A DNA stretch of 64,000 bases from Halobacillus yeomjeoni (GCF_020171525.1 NZ_JAIVAI010000002.1:372001-436000); one strand, 5' to 3'; numbered from the stretch's first letter, positions 55,534-64,000 are shown. A program made the numbers and translations. Notes: generated from the letters alone by a model not told the origin.

Positions 55534-55840
55534 CTAATACTTCCTTCCGTTTATGCCTAAAGACTTAGGTGATTAGGAGTCGATATACACTATTTAACTA
55601 GTAAAAATTATGCATACCTTCTATGTATCCATATTTAATCTTCAAGAAACTCCTTAATGGTCTATCACCATTTAAGTAGTAACAAACGGAGGCGAGATGG
55701 CAGGAAATAAGGGGCACTTGTTTCTGATGAAATGAATTCATTTAAATGGTTTTTACACCCTTTAATGGATTATTATGTTTATTTTATAAAAAAGAGCGGG
55801 AAGGAGTTACTATAACTTTTTTAAAAGGAAGACAATAGTA
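55534..55840. other. Intergenic stretch without a recognised gene
   Basis: AT-rich. A 12-codon ORF (55697-55735) has a good GGAGGCGAG site but no other support. I see no clear SigmaB promoter for the downstream stress gene. Confidence 0.5.
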
Positions 55841-56404
55841 ATGGATAAAAAAATTATCGGCGGCGTATTCAACACGATTGATGATGCTGAAAAGGCGATT
55901 AGAGGACTGAAAGATGAAGGATTCGGAAGTGAAGACCTGACAGTTTTCGCAAAAGACAAAGATCAGATCCATGAAATTGAAGAAGAAACAGACACAGATG
56001 TTTCTAAAAATAAAACCGGCAGAGGCAAAAATTCCGGACTTGGTGCCGGGTATGGCGCAGCTTCTGGGGGAGTTCTCGGTGGAATTGCCGGTTGGATTGC
56101 AGGAATCGGGTTGTTGACGATCCCTGGTGTCGGCGCTGTAGCAGCTGCCGGACCACTGGCAACCATTCTTTCCGGTGCTGGAGTCGGTGCAGGAAGTGGC
56201 GGTATCGTAGGTGCACTGGTTGGAGCAGGTATCCCGGAAGAACAGGCTAAACAATATGAAAAAGATTTGAAAGACGGGAAAGTCATTGTACTTGTTGAAA
56301 CACCTGCAGAAAAACACAATGCAGTTTACCGTACGTTTATTGACAATAAAACAGAAAACTCTGCGATGTATCCAAAAGGGGTAGTTTCAGAATCCTACCG
56401 GTAA
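55841..56404 (+). CDS. General stress protein with YflT (17M-like) domain
   Basis: 187 residues. The N-terminal module KIIGGVFNTIDDAEKAIRGLKDEGF and DLTVFAKDKD matches the general-stress 17M/YflT domain. A Gly/Ala-rich hydrophobic middle follows (GAGYGAASGGVLGGIAGWIAGIG) that could insert into a membrane, then an AIPEEQAKQYEKDLKDGK-like second small domain. Ribosome site AAAGGAAG. Role in stress not known in detail. Confidence 0.85.
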   Translation: MDKKIIGGVFNTIDDAEKAIRGLKDEGFGSEDLTVFAKDKDQIHEIEEETDTDVSKNKTGRGKNSGLGAGYGAASGGVLGGIAGWIAGIGLLTIPGVGAVAAAGPLATILSGAGVGAGSGGIVGALVGAGIPEEQAKQYEKDLKDGKVIVLVETPAEKHNAVYRTFIDNKTENSAMYPKGVVSESYR

Positions 56405-56470
56405 TTGATTAATTTCGCTTGTCTCTCATCAAGTATTCAATGGCCGTTTTTAAGACAAACAGAACATCAA

Positions 56471-56504
56471 ATGCCCTGCAAATGTCATGACATTTGCAGG
56501 GCAT
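56471..56504. terminator. Perfect 34-nt palindrome, bidirectional terminator
   Basis: ATGCCCTGCAAATGTCA and its exact reverse complement abut each other. Lies between the stress gene and rlmD, which converge. T-runs are short. Confidence 0.7.
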
Positions 56505-56526
56505 TATCCATTTAAACATGAACATT

Positions 56527-57963
56527 TTATTTCCGAATCAATTTCGCAACAGACTCCACATGATAAGTCTGCGGGAACATATCCACGGGCTGAATCTCTT
56601 CAACTTTATACCCGTGCTTCACCAAATACTTCAAATCCCGTGCCTGCGTTTCAGGATTGCATGAGACATAGACCATCCGCGCAGGCTTGAGTTTCGCAAC
56701 GCTGGATAAGAACGCTTCGTCGCTTCCACTTCTCGGCGGGTCCATGATGACCACTTCGGCTTTCTCACCTCTCGCTGCCATTTCGACCATGAACTCACCA
56801 GCGTCCCCCTGATAGAACCGGGCGTTTTTCACTCCGTTCCTCTTGGAGTTTCGGATGGCATCCTTAACCGCATCTTTATTGAGTTCCACCCCGATGACCT
56901 TACCGGCTTCTTTACTGGCGACAAGTCCAATCGTACCGATGCCGCAGTAGGCATCAATCACCGTTTCTTTCCCGGTGAGTTCAGCCATTTCTATCGCTTT
57001 TCCATATAATTTTTCCGTTTGTGATGGATTGATCTGATAAAAAGACTTTGCTGAAATCTCGAACTTCAAACCGCACAAAGTATCGGTAATAGTCCCTTTT
57101 CCGAACAGGACTTTTTCCTGATCGCCGAGCACGACACTGGTATCCCGTTTATTCACGTTCAGGAGCATCGTCGTAATTTCAGGGTGCGCTGCTCTTACTG
57201 TTTTCACGAATTTATTTTTCCCTTTAAACTCAGAAGATGCCGCCACCAGGACGACCATGATTTCCCCGCTCACTTTGCCGACTTTGATCAGCACATGACG
57301 CAGAAATCCCCTGCCGGTGTCTTCATTGTAAGGCTGCATTTTGGAGTTCCGCATATAGTCTTTGATCGTCTCTACAATCTCATCCGCTTTTGGATCTTGG
57401 ATCAGACAGCGGTCTATCGGGATGATTTCGTGTGTGTTTTGAGCGTATAACCCTCCGATGACCTGGCGCTGCTGGTTCTGACCGAACGTCGTGTGGCTCT
57501 TGTTCCGGTAATCATACGGATAATCCATCGTCAAAATCGGATTCGGCTTCCCGAAAGGCTTCATGAGGGCATCAATGGTTTTCTGCTTGAAACGGGCTTG
57601 AGCGTCGTTACTCATGTGCTGAAGCTGACATCCTCCGCACTCATAATAGTAAGGGCAAGGCGGCTCGACTCGACCTTCGGCCGACTCGATCACACGCTTC
57701 AATTCTGCGTTCTCGAACTTTCCTTGCTTCGTCACCGTCACTTCCGCCTTCTCTCCTGGAAGAAGCTGCGGGACCTCCAGCTGTTTACCCTGCCACTCTG
57801 CAAGACCTTTCCCTTCATTCGTCAGTCCTGTGCACGTAACTTCAGCCGTCATGGTTTTTTGCCCACGGCTGCGAGCGGGAGGAGAGTTCTTTGTGTTTCT
57901 TTTCCGTGAAAGATTGGTGTTATTTTTGTTGGTCTTATAGGTTTTGTTCTTTCTTTTACTCAT
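56527..57963 (-). CDS. rlmD: 23S rRNA (uracil-C5)-methyltransferase RlmD
   Basis: 478 residues. A very basic N-terminal tail (KRKNKTYKTNKNNTNL) and TRAM domain are followed by the 4Fe-4S cysteines (PCPYYYECGGCQLQHM), the SAM fold DAYCGIGTIGLVAS, VIMDPPRSGSD and the catalytic Cys in YVSCNPETQARDL. Family members modify U1939 or U747 of 23S rRNA. The ATG at 57963 follows AGGACG. Convergent with the stress gene. Confidence 0.93.
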   Translation of the reverse strand: MSKRKNKTYKTNKNNTNLSRKRNTKNSPPARSRGQKTMTAEVTCTGLTNEGKGLAEWQGKQLEVPQLLPGEKAEVTVTKQGKFENAELKRVIESAEGRVEPPCPYYYECGGCQLQHMSNDAQARFKQKTIDALMKPFGKPNPILTMDYPYDYRNKSHTTFGQNQQRQVIGGLYAQNTHEIIPIDRCLIQDPKADEIVETIKDYMRNSKMQPYNEDTGRGFLRHVLIKVGKVSGEIMVVLVAASSEFKGKNKFVKTVRAAHPEITTMLLNVNKRDTSVVLGDQEKVLFGKGTITDTLCGLKFEISAKSFYQINPSQTEKLYGKAIEMAELTGKETVIDAYCGIGTIGLVASKEAGKVIGVELNKDAVKDAIRNSKRNGVKNARFYQGDAGEFMVEMAARGEKAEVVIMDPPRSGSDEAFLSSVAKLKPARMVYVSCNPETQARDLKYLVKHGYKVEEIQPVDMFPQTYHVESVAKLIRK

Positions 57964-58145
57964 AGGCACGTCCTGTCTTTCTTAATCTATGCCCCTCATT
58001 ATAAACCACCCGTCGCTCACGGTAAAATGATCGATTGTAATAGGTGCCGATAAAATAGACAGCCGGAAAACTACCCGGCATGTAATTGAAGAATTGAAAA
58101 ACTATCAAAAGTACTATAATCTTGTATTGATAATTTTTCGTTTAT

Positions 58146-58451
58146 TTAACCAGAGCGTGTTTTTTTGGATTTTTTCCTTCTATCTAAAAAAGCACGTATA
58201 TTGGTCTTTAGTGAAGCATATACCCCTACCGCTGCGTTGCCGTAAAAAGCTCCCATAAATATGCCTGAAGCCAAATTGTTGGGGTGAGCTATGAAAATGG
58301 AAATAATAAACCCTAATCCACTCGCAATTGAAGGAACGGATGCTTTAGCTACAGGGAGCATATATTTAATGATTTGTGTGACAATCAAAATTACCGGGAC
58401 AGCAATCAAAGCATCCCAAATATTTGTATGTATAATAGGAAATTCTTCCAA
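58146..58451 (-). CDS. Small holin-like membrane protein, unknown
   Basis: 101 residues from a TTG preceded by GGGGGGG (the frame could be read from an ATG at 58475, without a ribosome site). Three hydrophobic spans (about 13-30, 38-57, 62-82) and a basic RRKKSKKTRSG end, resembling phage-type holins in shape. No lysis gene is next to it, so a holin role is only a resemblance. Confidence 0.55.
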   Translation of the reverse strand: MEEFPIIHTNIWDALIAVPVILIVTQIIKYMLPVAKASVPSIASGLGFIISIFIAHPNNLASGIFMGAFYGNAAVGVYASLKTNIRAFLDRRKKSKKTRSG

Positions 58452-58616
58452 TATAATCCCCCCCCCTCTGTCCATCTATTCATTTCTTCATTATGCTTTT
58501 TATTAGTAGTATGAATAAAAGAAAGGAGAATATACTTCCCCTCCTTCATATCTCCATTGCAGTCTTCAAATACTTTTCCTCAATTTAATCTCAATCGAAA
58601 AATTGAACAGAAATCA

Positions 58617-58650
58617 AAAAAGACTACCCAGATAAGTTGGAGTAGTCTTT
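58617..58650 (-). terminator. Terminator after the nitroreductase gene
   Basis: AAGACTACTCC/GGGTAGTCTT hairpin followed by TTTTTTG on the minus strand. Confidence 0.85.
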
Positions 58651-58693
58651 TCGTGAATGGGACGAGCGAATACATCACCATTGTCATTAATCT

Positions 58694-59329
58694 TTATTTC
58701 CACTCTGTAATCTCATCAACAGGTAACCGCACAGACGCATGACCATCGTCTGCAGCTTTCCCCATCGATAACAGCATCACAGGATAGTATCGATTTTCAT
58801 CCAAGCCGAGAGCATCTGCAATTTTATCCTTCTCATAGCCACCCATCGGGTTGGTATCATAGCCGTACTCACGTGCGACAAGCATCAACTGCATAGATAC
58901 TAATCCAGCATCGATCAGATTCATTTCTCGATACTGTCTTTCCGTCAGCTGTTCAATCAAACCTCTGATGGCTGGCACTTGATAGTCTCTTACATCAGCA
59001 GGCATTTTTCCTTCTTCGACAGCTTGGTTATAGATCGGTTCCAGGTAGTCCAAGCTTTGCATATCCACGAAGACGGCAACAACGGCCGAAGATGTTTCTA
59101 CTTGAGTCTCGTTGAACATCGCAAGCGGCTTCAACGTCTCTTTCCCTTCCTCGCTGTCGATCACGACGAATCTCCAAGGCTGCAGGTTCACTGAAGACGG
59201 AGCGAGTGTTGCTTTCTCCAGCATTTCTGTCATTTCTTCTTTGCTGATTTTCACGGATGGATCATACTTACGTATGGAGCGTCGCCCCGTGAGGATTTCA
59301 TTAAAATCGTTGATTCTTGTTTGTGTCAT
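58694..59329 (-). CDS. Nitroreductase family protein (YodC-like)
   Basis: 211 residues, FMN flavoprotein: LTGRRSIRKYDPSVKIS start (FMN phosphate Arg), ATLAPSSVNLQPWRFVVIDS (SxxxxQPW), MQLMLVAREYGYDTNPMGGY (near residue 155) and LGLDENRYYPVMLLSMGKA. Reduces quinone or nitro compounds with NAD(P)H. It starts 13 nt after the MarR gene stop, so the regulator likely controls it. Confidence 0.92.
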   Translation of the reverse strand: MTQTRINDFNEILTGRRSIRKYDPSVKISKEEMTEMLEKATLAPSSVNLQPWRFVVIDSEEGKETLKPLAMFNETQVETSSAVVAVFVDMQSLDYLEPIYNQAVEEGKMPADVRDYQVPAIRGLIEQLTERQYREMNLIDAGLVSMQLMLVAREYGYDTNPMGGYEKDKIADALGLDENRYYPVMLLSMGKAADDGHASVRLPVDEITEWK

Positions 59330-59342
59330 GGCTCATTCTCCT

Positions 59343-59774
59343 TTAATCTATTTGTTTCACATTGTTTTGCACTTTATTTAACAGTTCTGATAAAACCGTC
59401 CGTTCTTCTTCAGAAAAGCCGTTAAAGACTTTTGATATGAAACTTTCTTTTTCAGTACAATAACACTCGATTTTCCTCCGCCCTTCCGTTGTCAACTGAA
59501 CGAAGGTTACCCGGTTATCTTCAGGGTTTCTGCGACGGGAAATGATCTCTTTCTCTTCCAGCTGTTTCAAGTGCCTGGTTACCGCAGCACCATCAATATT
59601 CACTTGCTGCTTCAGTGCAGTCTGTGTAATCTCATCCACTTTCATCAACTTGTGCAGAATTTCCAAACGCGATTGACTGATTCCTGTACAGCGTTCGAAT
59701 TTCGGACTCATCTGCTTATATATTTCATTCAGCTGCAGGATGATCTTCTGTTCCTGATCGTAGAATTCCGTCAT
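59343..59774 (-). CDS. MarR-family transcriptional regulator
   Basis: 143 residues. Winged helix with VDEITQTALKQQVNIDGAAVTRHLKQLEEKEIISRRRNPEDNRVTFVQLT, the MarR HTH and wing. One Cys in FERCTGISQ and one in IECYCTEKE could sense oxidants. The ATG at 59774 follows AAAAGGGGG; the ORF extends 12 codons upstream without a ribosome site. Probable autoregulator of this operon. Confidence 0.9.
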   Translation of the reverse strand: MTEFYDQEQKIILQLNEIYKQMSPKFERCTGISQSRLEILHKLMKVDEITQTALKQQVNIDGAAVTRHLKQLEEKEIISRRRNPEDNRVTFVQLTTEGRRKIECYCTEKESFISKVFNGFSEEERTVLSELLNKVQNNVKQID

Positions 59775-59791
59775 CAAATCCCCCTTTTCTA

Positions 59792-59817
59792 TCAATGATT
59801 GACGCATCAATCATTGA
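59792..59817. promoter_or_regulatory. MarR operator palindrome
   Basis: TCAATGATTGA and TCAATCATTGA, perfect 11-bp inverted repeats with a 4-nt spacer, immediately downstream of the promoter. Confidence 0.75.
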
Positions 59818-59827
59818 CCCGTCAACT

Positions 59828-59856
59828 AATATAGTAGATTTGAGTTTTCACGTCAA
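59828..59856 (-). promoter_or_regulatory. SigmaA promoter of the MarR-nitroreductase operon
   Basis: Minus strand TTGACG (59856-59851), 17-nt spacer, TATATT (59833-59828). Confidence 0.75.
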
Positions 59857-60008
59857 AGGATTGGTTTTATCCCTTCTTAAGCTGAGAGTCAATTAATTAG
59901 AAGCGTAGAGGTTGAGTTGAAGCACCTTATGCACGGTTCAAGCTATTTCCTATCCTCTGTGATACCATAATGAAGTTAAAAGTTTGAAACAGAAATGGAG
60001 CATCAATC

Positions 60009-61424
60009 ATGGTACAACAAGCCAGACGAGGCTATACCTTGTTCATCAGCATATACGTCATCATGTATTTTATTGTCTCTTTCACAGAAGGAGAAACATT
60101 GTCGACCACCCTTTCTTTATTTGGTCTCGCAGCTTTTTTGATCGGGTACGTTTTCCTCCCAGTCAAACAGGCATCGATATCGTTGTTACTGCTCGCCATC
60201 GCTTTGATTGTTCATGCATCCGCAGGTACGTCGCTCATAGAAGCGAGTGTCTCCGGCTTCACGATCATGAGCGGACTGATTGCACTATTATTGATCGTAC
60301 CTACGATCAGCTGGGTGTTGGAAGAAAAACCGTACATCAAATCCGTCATCAACTTCGCGCAGAATCTGCTTGATACGAGCCGGAAATTTTACTTCGGGAT
60401 GATGGTCATCACTCAAATCATCTCCTACTTTCTATTGTTCGGTTCGATTCCTATGGTCTACGGGATGATCAACGATTTTTTAAGCAATCAAAAAGGAGAA
60501 GTATGGGAGAACTATAAAGGAACAGCCTTACTGCGGGCGTTTTCCTTAACGACGATGTGGGTCGTGAGTATCCCGAGTTTCATCTTCGCCGTCCAGGCGC
60601 TTGATGCATCGTTATCTTTAGCGATCTTACAAGGGTTTTTCATATCCTTTGCCGGCATCCTGTTATCGGTCGTGTTCTCTCACTATCAAGAACGCCATTA
60701 TGGAGTCGATCTTACAGCAGGTATCCAGGAGGAGCTCGCTAGAATTGAAGATGAGAAAAAGCAGGCTGCAGCAGGGAACCGCGAGGCAGTCGAGTTTGTC
60801 ATTCTATTTGTCACCTTGTTCGGTTCCATCTTTCTTCTCAATGCGTTTTGGGACGTCCAGCTGCTGCTCATCATTCCTATCGTCATCGTCGCGTGGGTCC
60901 TCCTCTACTTTATCGTCCGTAAGAGGATTAGCGCAGTCAAAGACCACGGAAAAATATATATCACTAAAAATATCCCGGACAAAGCGCAGCAGTTCTCGAT
61001 TCTATTGGCAGCCGGATTTTTAATCGATGCCGTGAACCAATCAGGATATGGGGAATATATCATTGATGGTCTCTTTTATATTACGGATGCCGTCCCTTTC
61101 TTGAATTTCCTATGGGTCCTCCCTTTCGTCGTCATCCTATTAGGTTTTATCGGCCTTGGTCCATTGACGGTGATCGTCCTCGTATCAGGGATTTTACAAG
61201 GGATCGATCTGCCTTACCCACCGGAAATCGTCGTCCTCGGCATCACATCCGGCAGTGTCATATCGATCATGCTATCACCGTTGATTTTACCATCGATCAT
61301 CTTAAGTTCTGTGAACCGTCTCAGCATCATCAAGAACGGTTTGTTATTCAACTTCAAGTACGCCATTGCTTTTTATGTGATGGTACAGATTTATCTGCAG
61401 CTGTTTGTGCTGTTTTTCTTATAA
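60009..61424 (+). CDS. Multi-pass membrane protein, unknown (about 12 spans)
   Basis: 471 residues with regularly spaced hydrophobic helices, a cytoplasmic charged loop near residues 242-260 (EELARIEDEKKQAAAGNRE) and a late LPFLNFLWVLPFVVILLGFIGLGPLTVIV-type re-entrant-looking stretch with conserved Gly and Pro. The shape (two halves of about six spans with Gly/Pro-rich loops) suggests a secondary transporter. I do not recognise the family. Ribosome site TGGAG. Followed by a terminator, so monocistronic. Confidence 0.75.
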   Translation: MVQQARRGYTLFISIYVIMYFIVSFTEGETLSTTLSLFGLAAFLIGYVFLPVKQASISLLLLAIALIVHASAGTSLIEASVSGFTIMSGLIALLLIVPTISWVLEEKPYIKSVINFAQNLLDTSRKFYFGMMVITQIISYFLLFGSIPMVYGMINDFLSNQKGEVWENYKGTALLRAFSLTTMWVVSIPSFIFAVQALDASLSLAILQGFFISFAGILLSVVFSHYQERHYGVDLTAGIQEELARIEDEKKQAAAGNREAVEFVILFVTLFGSIFLLNAFWDVQLLLIIPIVIVAWVLLYFIVRKRISAVKDHGKIYITKNIPDKAQQFSILLAAGFLIDAVNQSGYGEYIIDGLFYITDAVPFLNFLWVLPFVVILLGFIGLGPLTVIVLVSGILQGIDLPYPPEIVVLGITSGSVISIMLSPLILPSIILSSVNRLSIIKNGLLFNFKYAIAFYVMVQIYLQLFVLFFL

Positions 61425-61434
61425 GCGAAAAAAA

Positions 61435-61466
61435 AAGGTGAACCTGCCATAGGTTCACCTTTTTTA
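61435..61466 (+). terminator. Terminator after the 60009 gene
   Basis: AGGTGAACC/GGTTCACCT hairpin followed by TTTTTTATT. Confidence 0.92.
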
Positions 61467-61496
61467 TTCGCTCTATTTTAATTGATTTTTAAACCG

Positions 61497-61603
61497 CCCC
61501 AGGAGTCTCGCCATTCTAAAAGTCAGCCTCATACAAAGCCCGGGTCGAAAAGAGCTGATACGAGTTCACCTGTGAAATAACAACACCAAGTAAAAGAGCG
61601 CCT
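61497..61603. repeat. Truncated MITE/stem-loop copy E
   Basis: CCAGGAGTCTCGCCATTCTA matches one arm of copy B (inside the MITE). The next part, CTCATACAAA and GTGAAATAACAACACCAAG, matches the right half of the MITE. The left half and terminal repeat are missing or decayed. Confidence 0.7.
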
Positions 61604-61698
61604 TTTTATTATCAAAGTCTTTCATCTTCAAATCCAGTCTATAAAATCAAACTTTAAGTTGTCACAAATGCTAAATAATGATACATTCTAATAAATAG

Positions 61699-61740
61699 TA
61701 TGACATAATACGCTATTAAAAATTAATAGTATGACACATT
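61699..61740 (+). promoter_or_regulatory. Paired CcpN-like operator sites
   Basis: TATGACATAAT (61699-61709) and TATGACACATT (61730-61740), each within a longer shared TAGTATGACA, 31 nt apart. They are near matches (10 of 11 each) to the CcpN motif TRTGHYATAYW of B. subtilis as I recall it. Upstream of the PPDK regulator gene. Confidence 0.55.
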
Positions 61741-61828
61741 AAAACAGCAGACCATGCGGACAGAAAACCTATATCAGGCCTTACCTGCCTCGGCTGCTCT
61801 TAATAATCTTAAGATAGGGAGATGAATA

Positions 61829-62647
61829 GTGACGAATAAAGAAACGGTATATGTCGTGTCAGACTCTGTCGGGGAAACAGCAGAATTAATGGTAAAAGCT
61901 GTCGCGAGTCAATTTTTCGGGCAGGAAGTTGAAATCAAGCACTTTTCCTATGTCGAAGACAAACAGGACATTACGAATGTCATCACGATGTCCAAATACA
62001 GCCTTTCCATCATCGCTTACACCATCGTCGTTCCAGAGCTTAAGCATTATCTCGATCAAAAAGCTGCAGAAGAAGGCGTAATCGCAGTCGACTTGATGCA
62101 CCCGCTGATGAATGCATTCACTCAAAAATTCAACATGGAACCGAATCGTCAGCCGGGCCAGATGAGGAAGTTGGATGAGAACTATTTCAAACGAGTAGAA
62201 GCCATCGAGTTTGCCGTGAAATATGATGACGGCCAGGAAGTACGGGGGTTAAAGCAGGCGGACATCGTCCTCGTCGGGATTTCACGGACATCAAAGACCC
62301 CTCTTTCCATGTACTTAGCAAACAAGACGTTCAAGGTGGCCAACGTCCCCCTCATACCGGAGATCCAACCTCCTAAAGAGCTTTTCTCGATACCCAGGAA
62401 AAAGTGTGTCGGGTTGATCATATCACCTGAGAAACTGTACGAAATACGAACAGAACGATTGAAAAGTCTGGGATTAACAAGTTCCGCCAATTATGCTTCA
62501 TTAGATCGAATCCTTGAAGAATTAACGTGTGCTGAAAACATTATGAAAAAAATCGGATGTCCCATCATTGATGTGTCCAATAAGGCCATTGAAGAGACAG
62601 CCGATCAAATATTAGCCATATTTAATAAAAGGGAGAGCTTTGCATAA
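61829..62647 (+). CDS. Pyruvate, phosphate dikinase regulatory protein (DUF299, YqfL-like)
   Basis: Bifunctional serine/threonine kinase and phosphotransferase that switches PPDK off with ADP and on with phosphate. 272 residues: VYVVSDSVGETAELMVKAVASQF start, P-loop-like GISRTSKTPLSMYLAN near residue 150, and a C-terminal IIDVSNKAIEETADQIL. GTG start with AGGGAGATG. Its stop overlaps the ppdK start by 1 nt (TAATG), a tight coupling of regulator and target. Confidence 0.94.
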   Translation: MTNKETVYVVSDSVGETAELMVKAVASQFFGQEVEIKHFSYVEDKQDITNVITMSKYSLSIIAYTIVVPELKHYLDQKAAEEGVIAVDLMHPLMNAFTQKFNMEPNRQPGQMRKLDENYFKRVEAIEFAVKYDDGQEVRGLKQADIVLVGISRTSKTPLSMYLANKTFKVANVPLIPEIQPPKELFSIPRKKCVGLIISPEKLYEIRTERLKSLGLTSSANYASLDRILEELTCAENIMKKIGCPIIDVSNKAIEETADQILAIFNKRESFA

Positions 62648-64000
62648 TGGATAACCAATTCGTTTTCATGTTTGACCAATCAGGTAGCAGTAAGAAAGAA
62701 CTTTTAGGCGGAAAAGGTGCGAACCTTGCCGAAATGACCAAAATCGGATTACCAGTACCCTATGGCTTTACGATTACGACCGCTGCTTGTAATGCCTATT
62801 ACGATGCAGGACAGAAGATTCCCGCTGAAGCCGAAACTCAAGTGTTGGAAGCCCTTCAAAAATTAGAAGAGAAAACAGGTAAAGAGCTTGGGAATCCTTC
62901 CAACCCACTCCTCGTATCTGTCCGTTCAGGTGCCGTCCATTCCATGCCCGGGATGATGGATACCGTTTTGAACCTCGGAATGAACGACGAAACCGTCAAA
63001 GGGATGGCGGAACTGACCAACAATCCCCGCTTCGCTTATGATTCCTACCGCCGTTTCATTCAGATGTTCAGTGATGTCGTCCTTGATGTAGACAACTATC
63101 ACTTTGAGCATCAGTTAGAAACGATCCGCGAAGAAAAAGGCTACCATTCTGATACAGAAATCACAGCCGAAGAATGGAAACATGTGATTGAGGAATTCAA
63201 GAAGATCGTTCTTACAAATGCAGAAAGAAGTTTCCCGGAGGATCCAAAGGAACAGTTATTCCTTACCATCAATGCCGTGTTCGATTCATGGAACAACCAG
63301 CGCGCACGTCTTTACCGACGCCTTAACAATATCCCTGGCCACCTCGGTACAGCGGTAAACATACAAAGCATGGTGTTCGGTAATATGGGGGATGACTCTG
63401 GCACGGGTGTCGCTTTCACCCGCAACCCATCCACCGGTGAGGCGAAACTTTACGGAGAATATTTGATCAACGCCCAAGGAGAAGACGTTGTCGCAGGGAT
63501 CCGTACGCCACAGCCGATCTCCAGACTCCAGGAAGACATGCCCGATGTCTATCAGCAGCTAGTGGAGACGTGTGATTTACTGGAAAGTCACTACAAGGAT
63601 ATGCAGGATATTGAATTCACAGTGGAACGAGGGAAACTATTCATCCTTCAGACACGTACTGGGAAACGAACAGCTCAAGCAGCGATTCGTATTGCGGTTG
63701 AATTAGTGAAAGAAGAAATCATGGATCAACGAGAAGCCCTTTTACGTGTCGATCCCGACCAGCTCAACCAGCTGCTCCATCACCGTATCGACCCTGACCA
63801 TCAAATGACGCAGCTGGCGAAAGGACTTCCAGCTTCTCCGGGAGCCGCCACAGGCGAGGTCGTCTTTGATGCAGATGAAGCCGAAGAATTATCCAAAGCA
63901 GGTAAAAAGGTCATTCTTGTCCGTCCGGAAACTACACCGGATGATATACACGGAATCGTAGCATCCCAAGCTACGGTTACGAGCCGCGGTGGAATGACGA
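62647..64000 (+). CDS. ppdK: Pyruvate, phosphate dikinase PpdK (partial, N-terminal 451 residues)
   Basis: Interconverts pyruvate, ATP and phosphate with PEP, AMP and pyrophosphate. Visible part: MDNQFVFMFDQSGSS, LLGGKGANLAEMTKIGLPVPYGFTI (ATP-grasp start), VSVRSGAVHSMPGMMDTVLNLG near residue 95, GTGVAFTRNPSTGEAKLYGEY near 255, and the swivelling domain start GLPASPGAATGEVVF. The window ends at SRGGMT, just before the catalytic His that should follow. No defect seen. Confidence 0.96.
   Translation, partial: MDNQFVFMFDQSGSSKKELLGGKGANLAEMTKIGLPVPYGFTITTAACNAYYDAGQKIPAEAETQVLEALQKLEEKTGKELGNPSNPLLVSVRSGAVHSMPGMMDTVLNLGMNDETVKGMAELTNNPRFAYDSYRRFIQMFSDVVLDVDNYHFEHQLETIREEKGYHSDTEITAEEWKHVIEEFKKIVLTNAERSFPEDPKEQLFLTINAVFDSWNNQRARLYRRLNNIPGHLGTAVNIQSMVFGNMGDDSGTGVAFTRNPSTGEAKLYGEYLINAQGEDVVAGIRTPQPISRLQEDMPDVYQQLVETCDLLESHYKDMQDIEFTVERGKLFILQTRTGKRTAQAAIRIAVELVKEEIMDQREALLRVDPDQLNQLLHHRIDPDHQMTQLAKGLPASPGAATGEVVFDADEAEELSKAGKKVILVRPETTPDDIHGIVASQATVTSRGGMT

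Noticed and set aside
55697-55735. 12-codon ORF with a strong GGAGGCGAG ribosome site
   Set aside because: Too short to judge, no promoter or similarity; noted only in the intergenic entry.
55740-55830. SigmaB promoter ahead of the YflT-like stress gene
   Set aside because: GTTTAT is present, but no GGGTAT-type -10 stands at the right spacing.
58146-58475. Holin of a prophage remnant
   Set aside because: No endolysin, integrase, capsid or att-like repeat nearby; only the membrane topology resembles a holin.

Overview
The window is chromosomal DNA from an endospore-forming, low-to-moderate GC Firmicute of the Bacillaceae. Evidence: the purine operon order, guanine riboswitches and PurR-type boxes, AGGAGG-like ribosome sites, a Spo0E-type phosphatase, a CwlJ-type germination hydrolase and CotY/CotZ-type coat proteins. 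Gene order from the MoxR-type ATPase gene through the pur operon matches the Bacillus subtilis yeaC-yeaD-yebA-guaA-pbuG-yebE-yebG-purEKBCSQLFMNH neighbourhood. Acidic proteins and the glyoxylate shunt would suit a Halobacillus-like relative, but genus is inference.

Layout. 1-10.7 kb: minus-strand pur operon (purE first, purH cut by the window edge), with promoter, two PurBoxes, a guanine riboswitch and its terminator. 10.7-17.8 kb: yebG/yebE, an Hsp20 protein, and many short genes (DUF4256, DJ-1/PfpI, VOC, GNAT and a run of small membrane proteins, two of them under 60 codons). 17.8-26.1 kb: a riboswitch-controlled NCS2 purine permease, riboswitch-controlled guaA, and the yebA-yeaD-yeaC operon (transglutaminase, DUF58, MoxR). 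26.1-29.7 kb: a Spo0E-like gene, an MhqR-type-operator ring-cleaving dioxygenase, a 366-bp MITE with a 6-bp target duplication, a YvbH-like gene and a VOC gene.

29.7-36.4 kb is the most unusual part: a spore-surface island with four members of one CsxC/SPOCS-like family (one fused to a long Ser/Glu-rich region) and a CotY/CotZ-like Cys-rich protein. Between them sits a ParM/Alp7A-type actin gene with a small partner gene, preceded by a good match to a SigmaK promoter. This is the best candidate for an undescribed system: a mother-cell actin filament acting in spore-surface assembly.

36.5-48.5 kb: mixed metabolic and housekeeping genes (a divergent PRPP synthetase paralogue, TspO-related protein, FAD monooxygenase, SDR protein, CwlJ, topoisomerase III, AlaX-type editing protein, a VOC/HxlR divergent pair). 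48.5-52 kb: glyoxylate shunt (small zinc-ribbon gene, aceB, aceA) with three palindromic sites. 52-59.8 kb: prolyl 4-hydroxylase, an orphan SF1 helicase, a YflT-like stress protein, rlmD, a small membrane protein and a MarR-nitroreductase operon. 60-64 kb: a multi-pass membrane protein, then the PPDK regulatory protein and ppdK (cut by the window end) behind two CcpN-like direct repeats.

Repeats: a GC-rich stem-loop element occurs at 21.2 kb (inside the guaA leader), 28.1 kb (inside the MITE) and 52.0 kb, with partial or decayed copies at 61.5 and 37.2 kb. A 20-nt tandem GATAAA repeat lies at 43.3 kb. No rRNA, tRNA, CRISPR array or prophage was seen.
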